The notes under the pieces were generated by a model. The model worked only from the letters and a program-made list of their open reading frames with translations. It did not search any database and had not been told where the DNA came from. A stretch of DNA of 13,215 nucleotides from Zetaproteobacteria bacterium (GTDB taxonomy: Bacteria > Pseudomonadota > Zetaproteobacteria > Mariprofundales > Mariprofundaceae), in assembly GCA_021545595.1 (NCBI GenBank), contig JAJRVG010000185.1, forward strand, positions 1 to 13,215, in the 5' to 3' direction. The position numbers and the translations under genes were made by a program. Shown here piece after piece: positions 1 through 7,528 of the stretch. Every line of letters starts with the position of its first letter. The first letter of the stretch is position 1.

Positions 1-2
1 CG

Positions 3-314
3 GGCCTCTACGGCTGTTATGAAGGGCATGTGCCTGACCTTGCGCGGGATTACCTGCTGGCACTGAGCAGTGAGGAGCGTGCCCGCTGCATACTTCTCTC
101 CTGCGGACCGCACCCGATGCTGCATGCCGTGGCAAAAGTGGGGCGCGAGATGAACATTCCGGCTTACCTCAGCCTTGAAGAGCATATGGCCTGTGGAATC
201 GGTGGTTGTGCCGGCTGCGTGGTGAAGACCATCGAGGATGGTGAGGAGAAATATCGCCGCGTCTGTGTTGATGGGCCGGTGTTCGAAGCCTCACTGCTTC
301 CCGAGTTTGCTTAA
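3..314 (+). CDS. pyrK: Dihydroorotate dehydrogenase electron transfer subunit PyrK, C-terminal part (5' truncated by window)
   Basis: The last 103 residues are visible. PyrK is the FAD/[2Fe-2S] subunit that passes electrons from the catalytic PyrD subunit of class 1B dihydroorotate dehydrogenase to NAD+, in pyrimidine synthesis in the cytoplasm. The visible part has the end of the NAD-binding domain (SCGPHPML, the usual CGP motif of ferredoxin-reductase-like proteins). It then has the C-terminal cluster motif: Cys64, Cys69 and Cys72 (C-x4-C-x2-C) and Cys88 in the visible numbering, all intact. The leading residues (GLYGCYEGHV) are in the same open frame, so the gene begins outside the window; the GTG at 30 is an internal valine, not a start. 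The stop lies inside the 3' end of the opposite-strand gene (24-bp overlap). A related FAD/[2Fe-2S] reductase is possible, but the C-terminal cysteine spacing is typical of PyrK. Confidence 0.88.
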   Translation, partial: GLYGCYEGHVPDLARDYLLALSSEERARCILLSCGPHPMLHAVAKVGREMNIPAYLSLEEHMACGIGGCAGCVVKTIEDGEEKYRRVCVDGPVFEASLLPEFA

Positions 315-791
315 CATCTTACGTATCAGTTTTTTAAGGAAACTGTAGACTCCCCAAACCAGCCAGAGATCAACCAGCACTGCGAAAAAACCGAAAATGG
401 CTCGCCCGAAACTCTCTCCTGAGCCTTCAACGGCAAAACCATTCACTGAGGTGCTGAATTCACGTTCGCCCGGCCCGAATGCAATCCAGCTGAAAACCGC
501 TGCAAAGCAGCCCATTAGCATCAGTCCCAAAAACTGCACCCACAAACCAGGCTCCGCCTTTGAACGGTTCTGACCTGCCGGGATCAGAAATCCGGCAATC
601 ACAAACATCATTCCACTGACAGCAAGCACCCATCTGGGAGCATGAATGTCAGCAGGGTCCAGATGAATCAGATCAAATGCCATGAACAGAATCATCAGCC
701 CCATCGACACAAATATGGCTCTCATCAGCCATGCACCTTTTGTTGATAACTGGCGTTTGGATACCTGCCCGGTTTCGGTGGTCTCATTCAT
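291..791 (-). CDS. Small four-helix inner-membrane protein of unknown function
   Basis: A 166-residue protein with about four predicted membrane segments, at residues 23-42, 54-71, 85-105 and 129-150. It has a short polar N-terminus and a strongly basic C-terminal tail (FLKKLIRKMLSKLGKQ), which would sit on the cytoplasmic side. I recognise no family motif and give no function. The soluble loop between helices 3 and 4 contains two Glu/Gly/Ser-rich stretches. The ATG is preceded on its strand by GATAGG seven bases upstream, with AGGAG further out, so this start is credible. Its 3' end overlaps the convergent pyrK end by 24 bp, and it is divergent from ubiA, sharing an 85-bp intergenic region. 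Hydrophobic composition over its whole length and a ribosome site support a real gene. Confidence 0.72.
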   Translation of the reverse strand: MNETTETGQVSKRQLSTKGAWLMRAIFVSMGLMILFMAFDLIHLDPADIHAPRWVLAVSGMMFVIAGFLIPAGQNRSKAEPGLWVQFLGLMLMGCFAAVFSWIAFGPGEREFSTSVNGFAVEGSGESFGRAIFGFFAVLVDLWLVWGVYSFLKKLIRKMLSKLGKQ

Positions 792-876
792 AACAGTGCC
801 TATCCTCTCCTAATTACATCTGCTGACCAGTGTGAGGCTTGGTGAAAGGGGAAAACAGGGGTTAGGATTCACACTC

Positions 877-1749
877 ATGAATCTTCATACCCGACTCACT
901 GCCTATGGTCGCCTGATGCGAATCGATAAACCGATCGGTACATTCCTGCTGCTCTGGCCGACGCTATGGGCACTCTGGATTGCCGGTGAAGGGCACCCTG
1001 ACGGCCAGACTGTGCTGATCTTCACTGCCGGTGTTTTCCTGATGCGCTCTGCCGGGTGTGTTATTAACGATTTTGCCGACCGTAATCTTGATCCCCATGT
1101 GGAACGTACCAGCACACGTCCTCTGGCTGCCGGTGAACTCTCCGCCATAGAGGCGCTCGGCCTCTTTATCATACTCTGTCTCACTGCATTCGGACTGGTA
1201 CTGATGACCAATATGCTCACCGTCATGCTCTCATTCGCCGCTGTCGGGCTTGCCGCCCTCTATCCGTTTATGAAACGTTACACCCACTGGCCCCAGGTAT
1301 TCCTGGGCACCGCTTTCAGCATGGCCATCCCGATGGCCTTTGCCGCACAGACAGGTGCGGTCCCTGCTGCGGCATGGCTGATTGTGATGGCAAACATCTG
1401 CTGGGTGATCGCTTACGACACCATGTATGCCATGGTTGATGTTGATGATGATCTTCGGATCGGTGTGAAATCAACGGCTATTCTCTTCGGTAGCCGCTGC
1501 CGTGAGATTATCGGCCTCTTCCAACTGGCATTTATTGCCATCATGATCGCCGTCGGCCTATCCTTCGGCCTTGATTGGCCATATTTTGCGGGCATTGCCA
1601 CTGCCACCGGAATCGCAATCTACCACCAGAGATTGATTTTCAAGCGAAAGCGCGAACAATGCTTCCGCGCCTTTTTGAATAACAACTATCTCGGTGCAAC
1701 GCTCTTTATTGCGATTGTTCTGAGTTATACGCAGTTTCTGGCCGACTAA
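877..1749 (+). CDS. ubiA: 4-hydroxybenzoate polyprenyltransferase UbiA
   Basis: UbiA attaches the polyprenyl chain to 4-hydroxybenzoate in the inner membrane, the first membrane step of ubiquinone synthesis. The 290-residue protein is almost entirely hydrophobic and carries both family Asp-rich motifs. The first is NDFADRNLD at residues 64-72, followed by the typical ERTSTRPLAAGELS; the second is DTMYAMVDVDDD at 181-192, followed by RIGVKSTAILFG. The length matches the family (about 290 aa). I chose the ATG at 877 because its N-terminus aligns with known UbiA proteins and AGGA lies upstream at about 8 bases. An in-frame GTG at 832 would add 15 uncharacteristic residues. It is followed after 15 bases by hemC and probably co-transcribed with it. 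MenA-like or other UbiA-superfamily roles are less likely given the motif wording. Confidence 0.93.
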   Translation: MNLHTRLTAYGRLMRIDKPIGTFLLLWPTLWALWIAGEGHPDGQTVLIFTAGVFLMRSAGCVINDFADRNLDPHVERTSTRPLAAGELSAIEALGLFIILCLTAFGLVLMTNMLTVMLSFAAVGLAALYPFMKRYTHWPQVFLGTAFSMAIPMAFAAQTGAVPAAAWLIVMANICWVIAYDTMYAMVDVDDDLRIGVKSTAILFGSRCREIIGLFQLAFIAIMIAVGLSFGLDWPYFAGIATATGIAIYHQRLIFKRKREQCFRAFLNNNYLGATLFIAIVLSYTQFLAD

Positions 1750-1764
1750 CCACAGGAGTTTGTT

Positions 1765-2688
1765 TTGACCCACATCCGTATTGCCACCCGCCGCTCTCCA
1801 CTCGCCCTCTGGCAGGCCGAATATGTCTCTGCAGAGCTGAAGAGACTTGATCCGAATCTCACCACAGAGCTTGTAAAGATCGTGACCAGGGGTGACAAGA
1901 TTCTGGACGTTCCATTAGCTCAGGTCGGTGGCAAAGGCCTTTTCACCAAAGAGATTGATGAAGCACTGCTGGATGGCCGTGCCGATATCGCCGTACACTC
2001 CATGAAAGATGTGCCCACGCAACTGCCTGAAGGCACCAGCATTCGTGCCCATCCAAAACGTGAAGACCCGCGGGACGCCATTGCCACCATTACCGGCGGT
2101 GATATGGATACGCTCCCTGCAGGTGCAAAAATTGGCACTTCAAGTTTGCGTCGTATTGCTCAGCTTAAAGGGAAATACCCATCATTTGAGTTTGTCTCCA
2201 TCCGTGGAAATATTCAGACACGCCTCTCCAAACTTGGCAAGGAGGTTGATGCCGTTATCTTGGCTGCTGCAGGTGTCTACCGCATGGGTATGACTGACAA
2301 AATGCATCAATTCATCAGCACCGATATCATGCTTCCTGCCGTAGCACAGGGAACACTGGGTATTCAGACCCGTGACGCGGATGATGCGGTTAATGCGCTG
2401 GTGGATCAGTTGAATGATGAAGAGACCGTTATCCGCACCAAAGCCGAACGTGCTTTCCTCGCCCGGCTGGAAGGTGGTTGTCAGGTTCCGATTGCGGCCT
2501 ATGCAACGCTTGATGGCGATGCGCTAACCTTGAAAGGGCTCGTCGGTGAAGTCGATGGCTCGGTTATATTACAAAGCGAACTCACTGGCCCGGCTATTGA
2601 TGCTGAAAAAATGGGAATTGCACTGGCTGATGAACTTCTTGATGCCGGTGCACGTGAGATTCTTGAAAAGTTGTATGCCGCTCAATAA
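1765..2688 (+). CDS. hemC: Porphobilinogen deaminase (hydroxymethylbilane synthase) HemC
   Basis: HemC polymerises four porphobilinogens to hydroxymethylbilane in cytoplasmic tetrapyrrole synthesis. The 307-residue length is normal. Visible motifs are the N-terminal RIATRRSPLALWQA, HSMKDVPT with the catalytic Asp82, the substrate/cofactor arginines in TSSLRR (125-130), SIRGNIQTRL (145-154) and LPAVAQGTLGI (190-200). Cys239 in EGGCQVPIAAYA is the residue that carries the dipyrromethane cofactor. The start is TTG: no suitable ATG lies nearby, the protein begins at the family-typical place, and an ACAGGAG ribosome site ends six bases before it. It sits 15 bp after ubiA, so the two are likely one operon. 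Nothing is missing or unusual apart from the start codon. Confidence 0.97.
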   Translation: MTHIRIATRRSPLALWQAEYVSAELKRLDPNLTTELVKIVTRGDKILDVPLAQVGGKGLFTKEIDEALLDGRADIAVHSMKDVPTQLPEGTSIRAHPKREDPRDAIATITGGDMDTLPAGAKIGTSSLRRIAQLKGKYPSFEFVSIRGNIQTRLSKLGKEVDAVILAAAGVYRMGMTDKMHQFISTDIMLPAVAQGTLGIQTRDADDAVNALVDQLNDEETVIRTKAERAFLARLEGGCQVPIAAYATLDGDALTLKGLVGEVDGSVILQSELTGPAIDAEKMGIALADELLDAGAREILEKLYAAQ

Positions 2689-2780
2689 ACGCTGAACTTC
2701 ATACAGGCAATACAGACAGCGGCTCTGCCTGGCTTCCATACATCTGGCGTCGATATGTCTGAATGATGAGGCAGAAACTT

Positions 2781-2831
2781 TGTGACCCACATCACATCAG
2801 CATGTCATATTCCTTCCCTATAGTAACACCA
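2781..2831 (+). promoter_or_regulatory. CRP-type activator palindrome and promoter for the 40-codon ORF
   Basis: Positions 2781-2796 read TGTGA-N6-TCACA, an exact match to the CRP core consensus. A -10-like TATAGT lies at 2819-2824, which puts the transcription start near 2831. The palindrome centre (2788.5) is then about 42 bases upstream, the geometry of a class II CRP promoter, where the activator replaces the -35 element. No good -35 hexamer is present, consistent with activator dependence. The palindrome and hexamer are seen directly; the regulator's identity (CRP, Vfr or another family member) and the start site are inferred. Confidence 0.6.
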
Positions 2832-2852
2832 TCTTATGTAAAGGGGGTTCCC

Positions 2853-2975
2853 ATGCTTAAAGTAACCTATGTGAAAAAGTTTGGTAATTTTCTCTGCAGG
2901 AATGGCCTGATGGTCATTGCACCCGAACCCTATCCTGGCATTTATGCAGCTAACCGAGATGAACTGAACATCTAA
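2853..2975 (+). CDS. Putative 40-residue small protein
   Basis: A 40-codon ORF with an ATG preceded by AAGGGGG (2841-2847), five bases upstream, which is an unusually good ribosome site. The product starts MLKVTYVKKFGNFLCRNG and ends with the acidic/polar NRDELNI. It has one cysteine (residue 15), a short hydrophobic stretch (LMVIA) and a Pro/Tyr-rich middle (APEPYPGIYA). I recognise no family and see no signal peptide or full membrane helix. What supports a real gene is the surrounding architecture: a CRP-like site and -10 upstream, a 22-base leader, and an intrinsic terminator 34 bases after the stop. The unit is isolated between hemC and the oligopeptidase gene. The transcript could also act as a small RNA of about 200 nt, with the ORF secondary. 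Confidence 0.55.
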   Translation: MLKVTYVKKFGNFLCRNGLMVIAPEPYPGIYAANRDELNI

Positions 2976-3008
2976 ACAGAGACCATCCATTATCCTCTGG
3001 TGGAATAG

Positions 3009-3037
3009 ACGGCGGCTGGAAACAGTCGCCGTTTTTT
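3009..3037 (+). terminator. Intrinsic terminator after the 40-codon ORF
   Basis: A 10-bp stem, ACGGCGGCTG (3009-3018) pairing with CAGTCGCCGT (3023-3032) with one G-U pair, has a GAAA tetraloop and runs straight into a T6 tract (3032-3037). This is a textbook rho-independent terminator on the plus strand. A second perfect 7-bp inverted repeat (GCTGTTT/AAACAGC, 3040-3055) follows without its own T tract. Confidence 0.88.
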
Positions 3038-3101
3038 ATGCTGTTTTTAAACAGCTACAGCCTCTTGCATTCCTGCGCTGTTCCATCCAACGTTCGACGC
3101 C

Positions 3102-5156
3102 ATGAAAAATGCAGACAATCCGCTTCTTCAGGGACTCAACACCGAACTTCCACTGTTTGATAAAATCAAACCTGAGCACGTCCTCCCGGCACTCAATCAC
3201 ATCATCAAACACAATCAGAAAGAGATCGCCCGGCTTACCAGAATCAAGCAACCGACATGGGGCAATTTCATGGCACCACTGGAGATTCTGGATGAACAGA
3301 TTCAGCGTGTATGGGGGCCTGTCACACATATCAATGCCGTAAAAAATTCTGATAAATTCCGATCTGTTTACCAGGAAGGTGTACAAAAAGTTGCCTCTTA
3401 TCATGCTGAACTTGCCCAGAATGAGGCACTTTATGCCGCTATCAAAAAGCTGCGTAAAAATCCCGCCTTTAACGGCCTGAATCACGAACAGAAACAGGTG
3501 ATTGAACATGTGCTACGTGATTTCAGACTTTCAGGGGCCGAGCTCAAGGGTGCAGACAAAGGTCGATTCAAAGCCGTCCAGATACGCCTGTCTGAACTTG
3601 CCACCACTTTTGAACAGCATCTGCTTGATGCCACCCGCGCCTTTGAACTCTATATCAATGATGAAGCCGAACTTGCAGGCCTGCCGGATTCCATTCGCGC
3701 TGCTGCAGCCCAGCGCGCCGAAGAGAGCGAGCAGTATAAAGGCAAAGACGGCTGGCTTATCACTCTGGATACCCCCTCCTACCTGCCATTCATGCAATAC
3801 TCGGAAAAGCGTGAACTCAGGGAGCGTATCTATACCGCCTATGTTACCCGCGCATCTGAGGGCAAACTGGACAATAGCTCTATCATTGATGAAACGCTGG
3901 GGCTGCGTCACGAGGCTGCACAACTCATCGGCTTTGATCACTATGGCAGCTACTCGCTGGCAACAAAAATGGCCAATACCATCGATGAAGTGACAGGCTT
4001 TTTACGTGAGCTGGCTGATAAAACCCGAGCGATGGCCAAAGATGAAATTATCGAGCTGAGAGCCTTTGCCAAAAACAGGCTTGGTATTGATGATCTGCAA
4101 GCCTGGGATGTTCCCTTTGCCTCGGAAAAGCTGCGCCTGCATACCTATGCCATCTCCGAAGAGGAGCTCAAACCCTATTTTCCGGAACAGAAAGTCCTTG
4201 GCGGTATGTTCACACTGGTCGAGAAGCTGTATGGAATTACAATTCGTGAAGAAAATGCGCCAAAATGGTATAAAAGTGTTCATTATTTCGATATTTTTGA
4301 TAAAAATAGTAAAAAAATAGCCGGTTTTTATCTTGATCCTTATGCTCGTGCCCACAAGCGCGGAGGAGCCTGGATGGATGAGTGTACCGTTCGCTGGCAC
4401 AGGCCTGACGGCCACCTGCAGCTACCTGTCGCCTATCTGGTCTGCAATTTTGATGCCCCCATTGGGAACAGGCCTGCACTATGGACACACAACGAAGTGA
4501 TTACGCTCTTCCATGAATTCGGCCACGGGCTACATCACATGCTGACAAAAGTGGGGACTCGCGGCGTTTCCGGGATCAATGGTGTATCGTGGGATGCGGT
4601 TGAGTTGCCCAGCCAGTTTATGGAAAACTTCTGCTGGGAACGTAAAGTGACCAATCTTTTTGCCCGTCATTATGAAACCGATGAACCACTGCCGGATGCA
4701 CTGTTCGGAAAAATGGTGGCAGCCAGAAATTTCCAGTCCGGTATGCAGATGTTAAGGCAAATTGAGTTCTCTCTGTTTGATATGCTGCTGCACTCCGAAT
4801 TTGACCTCCAAAGTGGCTCCGGTAGCAAATCCGTGCAACAGCTGCTCGATGAGGTGCGAAGTGAAGTGGCCGTCTTTATCCCACCCTCTTTCAATAAATT
4901 TCAAAACAGCTTTTCCCATATCTTTGCCGGTGGTTATGGCGCCGGTTACTACAGCTACAAGTGGGCTGAAGTACTCTCATCTGATGTATATGCTGCCTTC
5001 GAGGAGGAGGGGATCACCAATAGCGAAACCGCCACCCGGTTCAAAGATTCAGTTCTTGCGGTGGGCGGTAGCCGCGACTTTATGGAGAGCTTTGAAGCGT
5101 TCCGGGGTCGCAAGCCAGGCGTTGATGCGCTGCTACGTCATTCAGGAATTCAGTAA
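3102..5156 (+). CDS. prlC: M3-family oligopeptidase A (PrlC/OpdA-type zinc metallopeptidase)
   Basis: A 684-residue cytoplasmic zinc peptidase of family M3, which degrades short peptides including cleaved signal peptides. The zinc site is intact: HEFGH with His471, Glu472 and His475, then the third ligand Glu501 in AVELPSQFMENFCWE. The C-terminal substrate-binding block with His606 and Tyr612 in SHIFAGGYGAGYYSYKWAE is also present. The N-terminus (NPLLQGLNTELPLFDKIKPEHVLPAL) matches the OpdA start, supporting the ATG at 3102, although no clear Shine-Dalgarno precedes it. Length equals that of E. coli OpdA (about 680 aa). Because a strong terminator ends at 3037, the gene must have its own promoter in the 64 bases before it or depend on read-through; I could not identify that promoter. 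Dcp and human thimet-type enzymes share the motif, but the wording is closest to OpdA. Confidence 0.95.
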   Translation: MKNADNPLLQGLNTELPLFDKIKPEHVLPALNHIIKHNQKEIARLTRIKQPTWGNFMAPLEILDEQIQRVWGPVTHINAVKNSDKFRSVYQEGVQKVASYHAELAQNEALYAAIKKLRKNPAFNGLNHEQKQVIEHVLRDFRLSGAELKGADKGRFKAVQIRLSELATTFEQHLLDATRAFELYINDEAELAGLPDSIRAAAAQRAEESEQYKGKDGWLITLDTPSYLPFMQYSEKRELRERIYTAYVTRASEGKLDNSSIIDETLGLRHEAAQLIGFDHYGSYSLATKMANTIDEVTGFLRELADKTRAMAKDEIIELRAFAKNRLGIDDLQAWDVPFASEKLRLHTYAISEEELKPYFPEQKVLGGMFTLVEKLYGITIREENAPKWYKSVHYFDIFDKNSKKIAGFYLDPYARAHKRGGAWMDECTVRWHRPDGHLQLPVAYLVCNFDAPIGNRPALWTHNEVITLFHEFGHGLHHMLTKVGTRGVSGINGVSWDAVELPSQFMENFCWERKVTNLFARHYETDEPLPDALFGKMVAARNFQSGMQMLRQIEFSLFDMLLHSEFDLQSGSGSKSVQQLLDEVRSEVAVFIPPSFNKFQNSFSHIFAGGYGAGYYSYKWAEVLSSDVYAAFEEEGITNSETATRFKDSVLAVGGSRDFMESFEAFRGRKPGVDALLRHSGIQ

Positions 5157-5442
5157 ACCTGCAGATTTTTACACTTCTCCCACGACTACTGGCTGGATAG
5201 CAAACGCGCTGCCCTCAGAGTAACCTTCTCCCGGTTCAGAACAGGATCAGGAGCCACGCAATAACGGGGTTATTAGCTAAAAAACTCTTTCTGTTCTCTT
5301 TTGGCATTATGGCCTCTTAGCAAAAATAGCGCCTCTAATTCTGAATCTGCATATACCCAGCAAGTACAGGGGTGGACATATCCGGTACATCCCATATTGG
5401 CCACCACAAAATTGAATCATCTGTTGGTGAAGTCAGAGAAGC
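5157..5442. other. Convergent intergenic region, no gene seen
   Basis: These 286 bases lie between the convergent ends of the oligopeptidase and the diguanylate cyclase. I see no ORF with a ribosome site and no T-tailed hairpin for either gene. The only structure found is a short perfect inverted repeat, AATAAC-GGG-GTTATT (5260-5274), with no adjacent T run in either direction. Confidence 0.5.
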
Positions 5443-7311
5443 TTATTCATTTCCGGCCAGCATCACTGTCCGATTTCTCCCCAATTCCTTGGCCTGATAC
5501 AGCGCCCTGTCTGCCACCTTTCGCATCTGTTCAATCGTCAGGTATGGTTGTGTCGAGTCGATCGTGCATACCCCCTGGCTAACAGTAACAGTAATCGTTG
5601 TTCCTTCATGCTCAATGGGTGAGGCCTCAACTTCACAGCGAAGCCTATCTGCCACTGCATGTGCCGCCTCTGCCGGTGTTTCCAGCAATAGAATACCAAA
5701 CTCCTCCCCCCCTAGCCGGCCAATAATATCCGTTTCCCGGTTTACCCTGCAGCAGGTATCAACCACATGCTTGAGTACTCTGTCACCAACATCATGACCG
5801 TAGGTGTCGTTTACAGATTTAAAGTGATCAATATCCAGCATAATCAGGGCAATAGGATGCTGATAACGTCGGGCAATTTTAATTTCATGGGCTCCCCGCT
5901 CCAGAAAGTGGCGGAGATTAAATATCCCTGTCAAACCATCGGTAATGGCCAGCAGATGCAACTTGGTATTGGCCTCCTCCAGCTCAAGGGTGCGCATCTG
6001 CACTTTCTGCTCCAGCTCCTCCTGATTTTTCATCTGTAGCTGAATGATCTCCTGTTGTGCCTGAATGCGGTACTGCTTATCACTGTGGATTCGTTCTCCC
6101 AGTGCCAGTGACAGCAGAATGAGCTCCAATACCATGCCAGCAGGAAGGAATATTTCAGCCCAGTACGTGGTTGGTAGAAAGGCGAACTTTTCCAGTACTG
6201 CCAATAGCACGGCAATCAGAAATGTGCTCCAGGCAATAGTGAAATAGCGCGCTATCACTCCTCCCCGTTGCCATAGCATCATTCCGGTATACAGGGCAAT
6301 CAGGGAGATAATCATGACCATGATCAATGCCGGCTGGATGACTGCATGGTAGGAGAAGAAGGGCAGCAGAGAGAGCAGGAAAAGCAGGGTAAGCACCGCA
6401 CCGGTCAGTAGATATCCGATTCGGGGAGCCTGGTTCGGAAGATCAAGAAAATAGTGAATGAAACGGCAGACAAAGATACCACCCAGAATAATAAAAATTG
6501 CCAGGCCGTATTGCTGAAAAGCCACCGCTTCCGGCCACAGATACTTGTAACCCCAACCAGTAAGTATGGCAATAACGAAGCCGAACATCGCCACGTACAG
6601 TACATAATAGATGTAGGCTGCCTCATACACTCTGAGATAAAGAAACAGATTGTAGAGAATCATGGCCAGAATAATGCCAAAATAGATTCCTATGGCGCCT
6701 GTTTCTATTTCATCCTGTTCATGAAATGCTGCTTCCTGCCACAGCCGCATTGGCACTTGCACCGAACCGGAACTTTGGACACGCAGGTAGATAGTGGCCT
6801 CTCCTGTTGGCGGAAGCCTTAGTGGAAAGACAAATTCCCTGAATTTAAGCGGTCGTTTAATAAATGGTTTGGTGTCACCTGTCTGCACTTTCTGTAAAAG
6901 CTCTTCTCCGGCAAACAGGTAAAGCGTGATTTCATCAAGTAACGGATGGCCAATTTCCAGCAGCCAACTCTGTGGCGCCGATGTTTCAAGATGGATCCGG
7001 AACCAGTAGGCAGAGGAGCTGAAGCCAAAATTGAGGCCAGGCTTGGAACTGTTTTTCCAGGCATTTTCAGGTTGCGTTCTGATCGAAGCAATATCAAGTT
7101 GCCCGGATTCATCTTCAATATATTCGACATATCCACCCGGAGAATAGGATTGTTGAGCTGTCTCCATCTGTAAGGCAGATGTTGCATGAGCCTCAAAACA
7201 GCACACAGATAGCACCGTCCAGAACACAATTAATATTGACACTGGCAGGGAGGGGGCGTTCTTCAATACATCTGAAGCAAGCCCTGGGGATAAGGCAGTT
7301 TGAACGGTCAT
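5443..7311 (-). CDS. 7TMR-DISM membrane diguanylate cyclase (GGDEF)
   Basis: A 622-residue inner-membrane sensor predicted to make cyclic di-GMP from two GTP. In order it has a hydrophobic signal segment (about 21-44), an extracytoplasmic 7TMR-DISM type 2 sensor domain (about 50-195, with SSSAYWFRIHL and the GHPLLDEITLYLF stretch) and seven membrane helices (about 204-404). A Glu/Gln-rich coiled-coil linker (about 410-452) and a C-terminal GGDEF domain (about 453-618) follow. The active-site loop is GGEEF (534-538), a fully active variant, with Mg2+ ligand Asp493 and NDTYGH at 501-506. The inhibitory I-site RxxD (Arg525, Asp528), five residues before GGEEF, is intact, so product inhibition is expected. 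The ligand of the sensor domain cannot be read from sequence. The ATG has only a weak ribosome site (GAGAAG at about 12 bases); a later start before the signal segment is possible. It is a single gene, divergent from a 53-codon ORF. Confidence 0.94.
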   Translation of the reverse strand: MTVQTALSPGLASDVLKNAPSLPVSILIVFWTVLSVCCFEAHATSALQMETAQQSYSPGGYVEYIEDESGQLDIASIRTQPENAWKNSSKPGLNFGFSSSAYWFRIHLETSAPQSWLLEIGHPLLDEITLYLFAGEELLQKVQTGDTKPFIKRPLKFREFVFPLRLPPTGEATIYLRVQSSGSVQVPMRLWQEAAFHEQDEIETGAIGIYFGIILAMILYNLFLYLRVYEAAYIYYVLYVAMFGFVIAILTGWGYKYLWPEAVAFQQYGLAIFIILGGIFVCRFIHYFLDLPNQAPRIGYLLTGAVLTLLFLLSLLPFFSYHAVIQPALIMVMIISLIALYTGMMLWQRGGVIARYFTIAWSTFLIAVLLAVLEKFAFLPTTYWAEIFLPAGMVLELILLSLALGERIHSDKQYRIQAQQEIIQLQMKNQEELEQKVQMRTLELEEANTKLHLLAITDGLTGIFNLRHFLERGAHEIKIARRYQHPIALIMLDIDHFKSVNDTYGHDVGDRVLKHVVDTCCRVNRETDIIGRLGGEEFGILLLETPAEAAHAVADRLRCEVEASPIEHEGTTITVTVSQGVCTIDSTQPYLTIEQMRKVADRALYQAKELGRNRTVMLAGNE

Positions 7312-7354
7312 TTAAGGTCTGCTTCTCACTATTGTATCTTCCTCTGTTCAGACT

Positions 7355-7361
7355 GGAGGAG
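7355..7361 (+). promoter_or_regulatory. Strong Shine-Dalgarno before the 53-codon ORF
   Basis: GGAGGAG ends five bases before the ATG at 7367 on the plus strand, better than most ribosome sites in this window. It lies in a divergent non-coding gap, where such a match is not forced by codon content. It is the main reason to believe the small ORF that follows. Confidence 0.65.
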
Positions 7362-7366
7362 ACTTT

Positions 7367-7528
7367 ATGACCACAAATTTATCCGATGACAGATTAAGCC
7401 TTCTGCCATCAGGCTGGGCCTCTCACCAGGCTGCTCGCCCTAACCCTATACCAAGAGATAACCTACAATTTTTTTATGGAAATGTCCAAACCCCTGTTTT
7501 CATAAAGCCTGGACCGGTTTCTGCTTAA
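7367..7528 (+). CDS. Putative 53-residue small protein
   Basis: A 53-codon ORF starting at an ATG with a near-ideal ribosome site. The product begins MTTNLSDDRLSLLPSGWASH, is Pro-rich in the middle (AARPNPIPRDN) and ends QTPVFIKPGPVSA. There is no cysteine, no membrane helix and no signal peptide, and I recognise no family. It occupies nearly all of the gap between the divergent cyclase start (7311) and the convergent end of ntrC, and its TAA overlaps the ntrC 3' end by four bases. The 55 bases upstream contain TATTGT (7330-7335), only a weak -10 candidate, and no terminator is seen before ntrC. It could be a real small protein or a leader peptide. A chance ORF in what is otherwise the ntrC 3' flank and the cyclase promoter remains possible. 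Confidence 0.45.
   Translation: MTTNLSDDRLSLLPSGWASHQAARPNPIPRDNLQFFYGNVQTPVFIKPGPVSA

Noticed and set aside
5260..5274. AATAAC-GGG-GTTATT hairpin as a terminator between the oligopeptidase and the cyclase
   Set aside because: The stem is AT-rich and short, and neither side has a T run directly after it.
5301..5582. 93-codon plus-strand frame after the oligopeptidase
   Set aside because: Half of it lies antisense inside the cyclase GGDEF domain, it has no ribosome site, and the composition is Ser/Pro-rich as expected for an antisense shadow.
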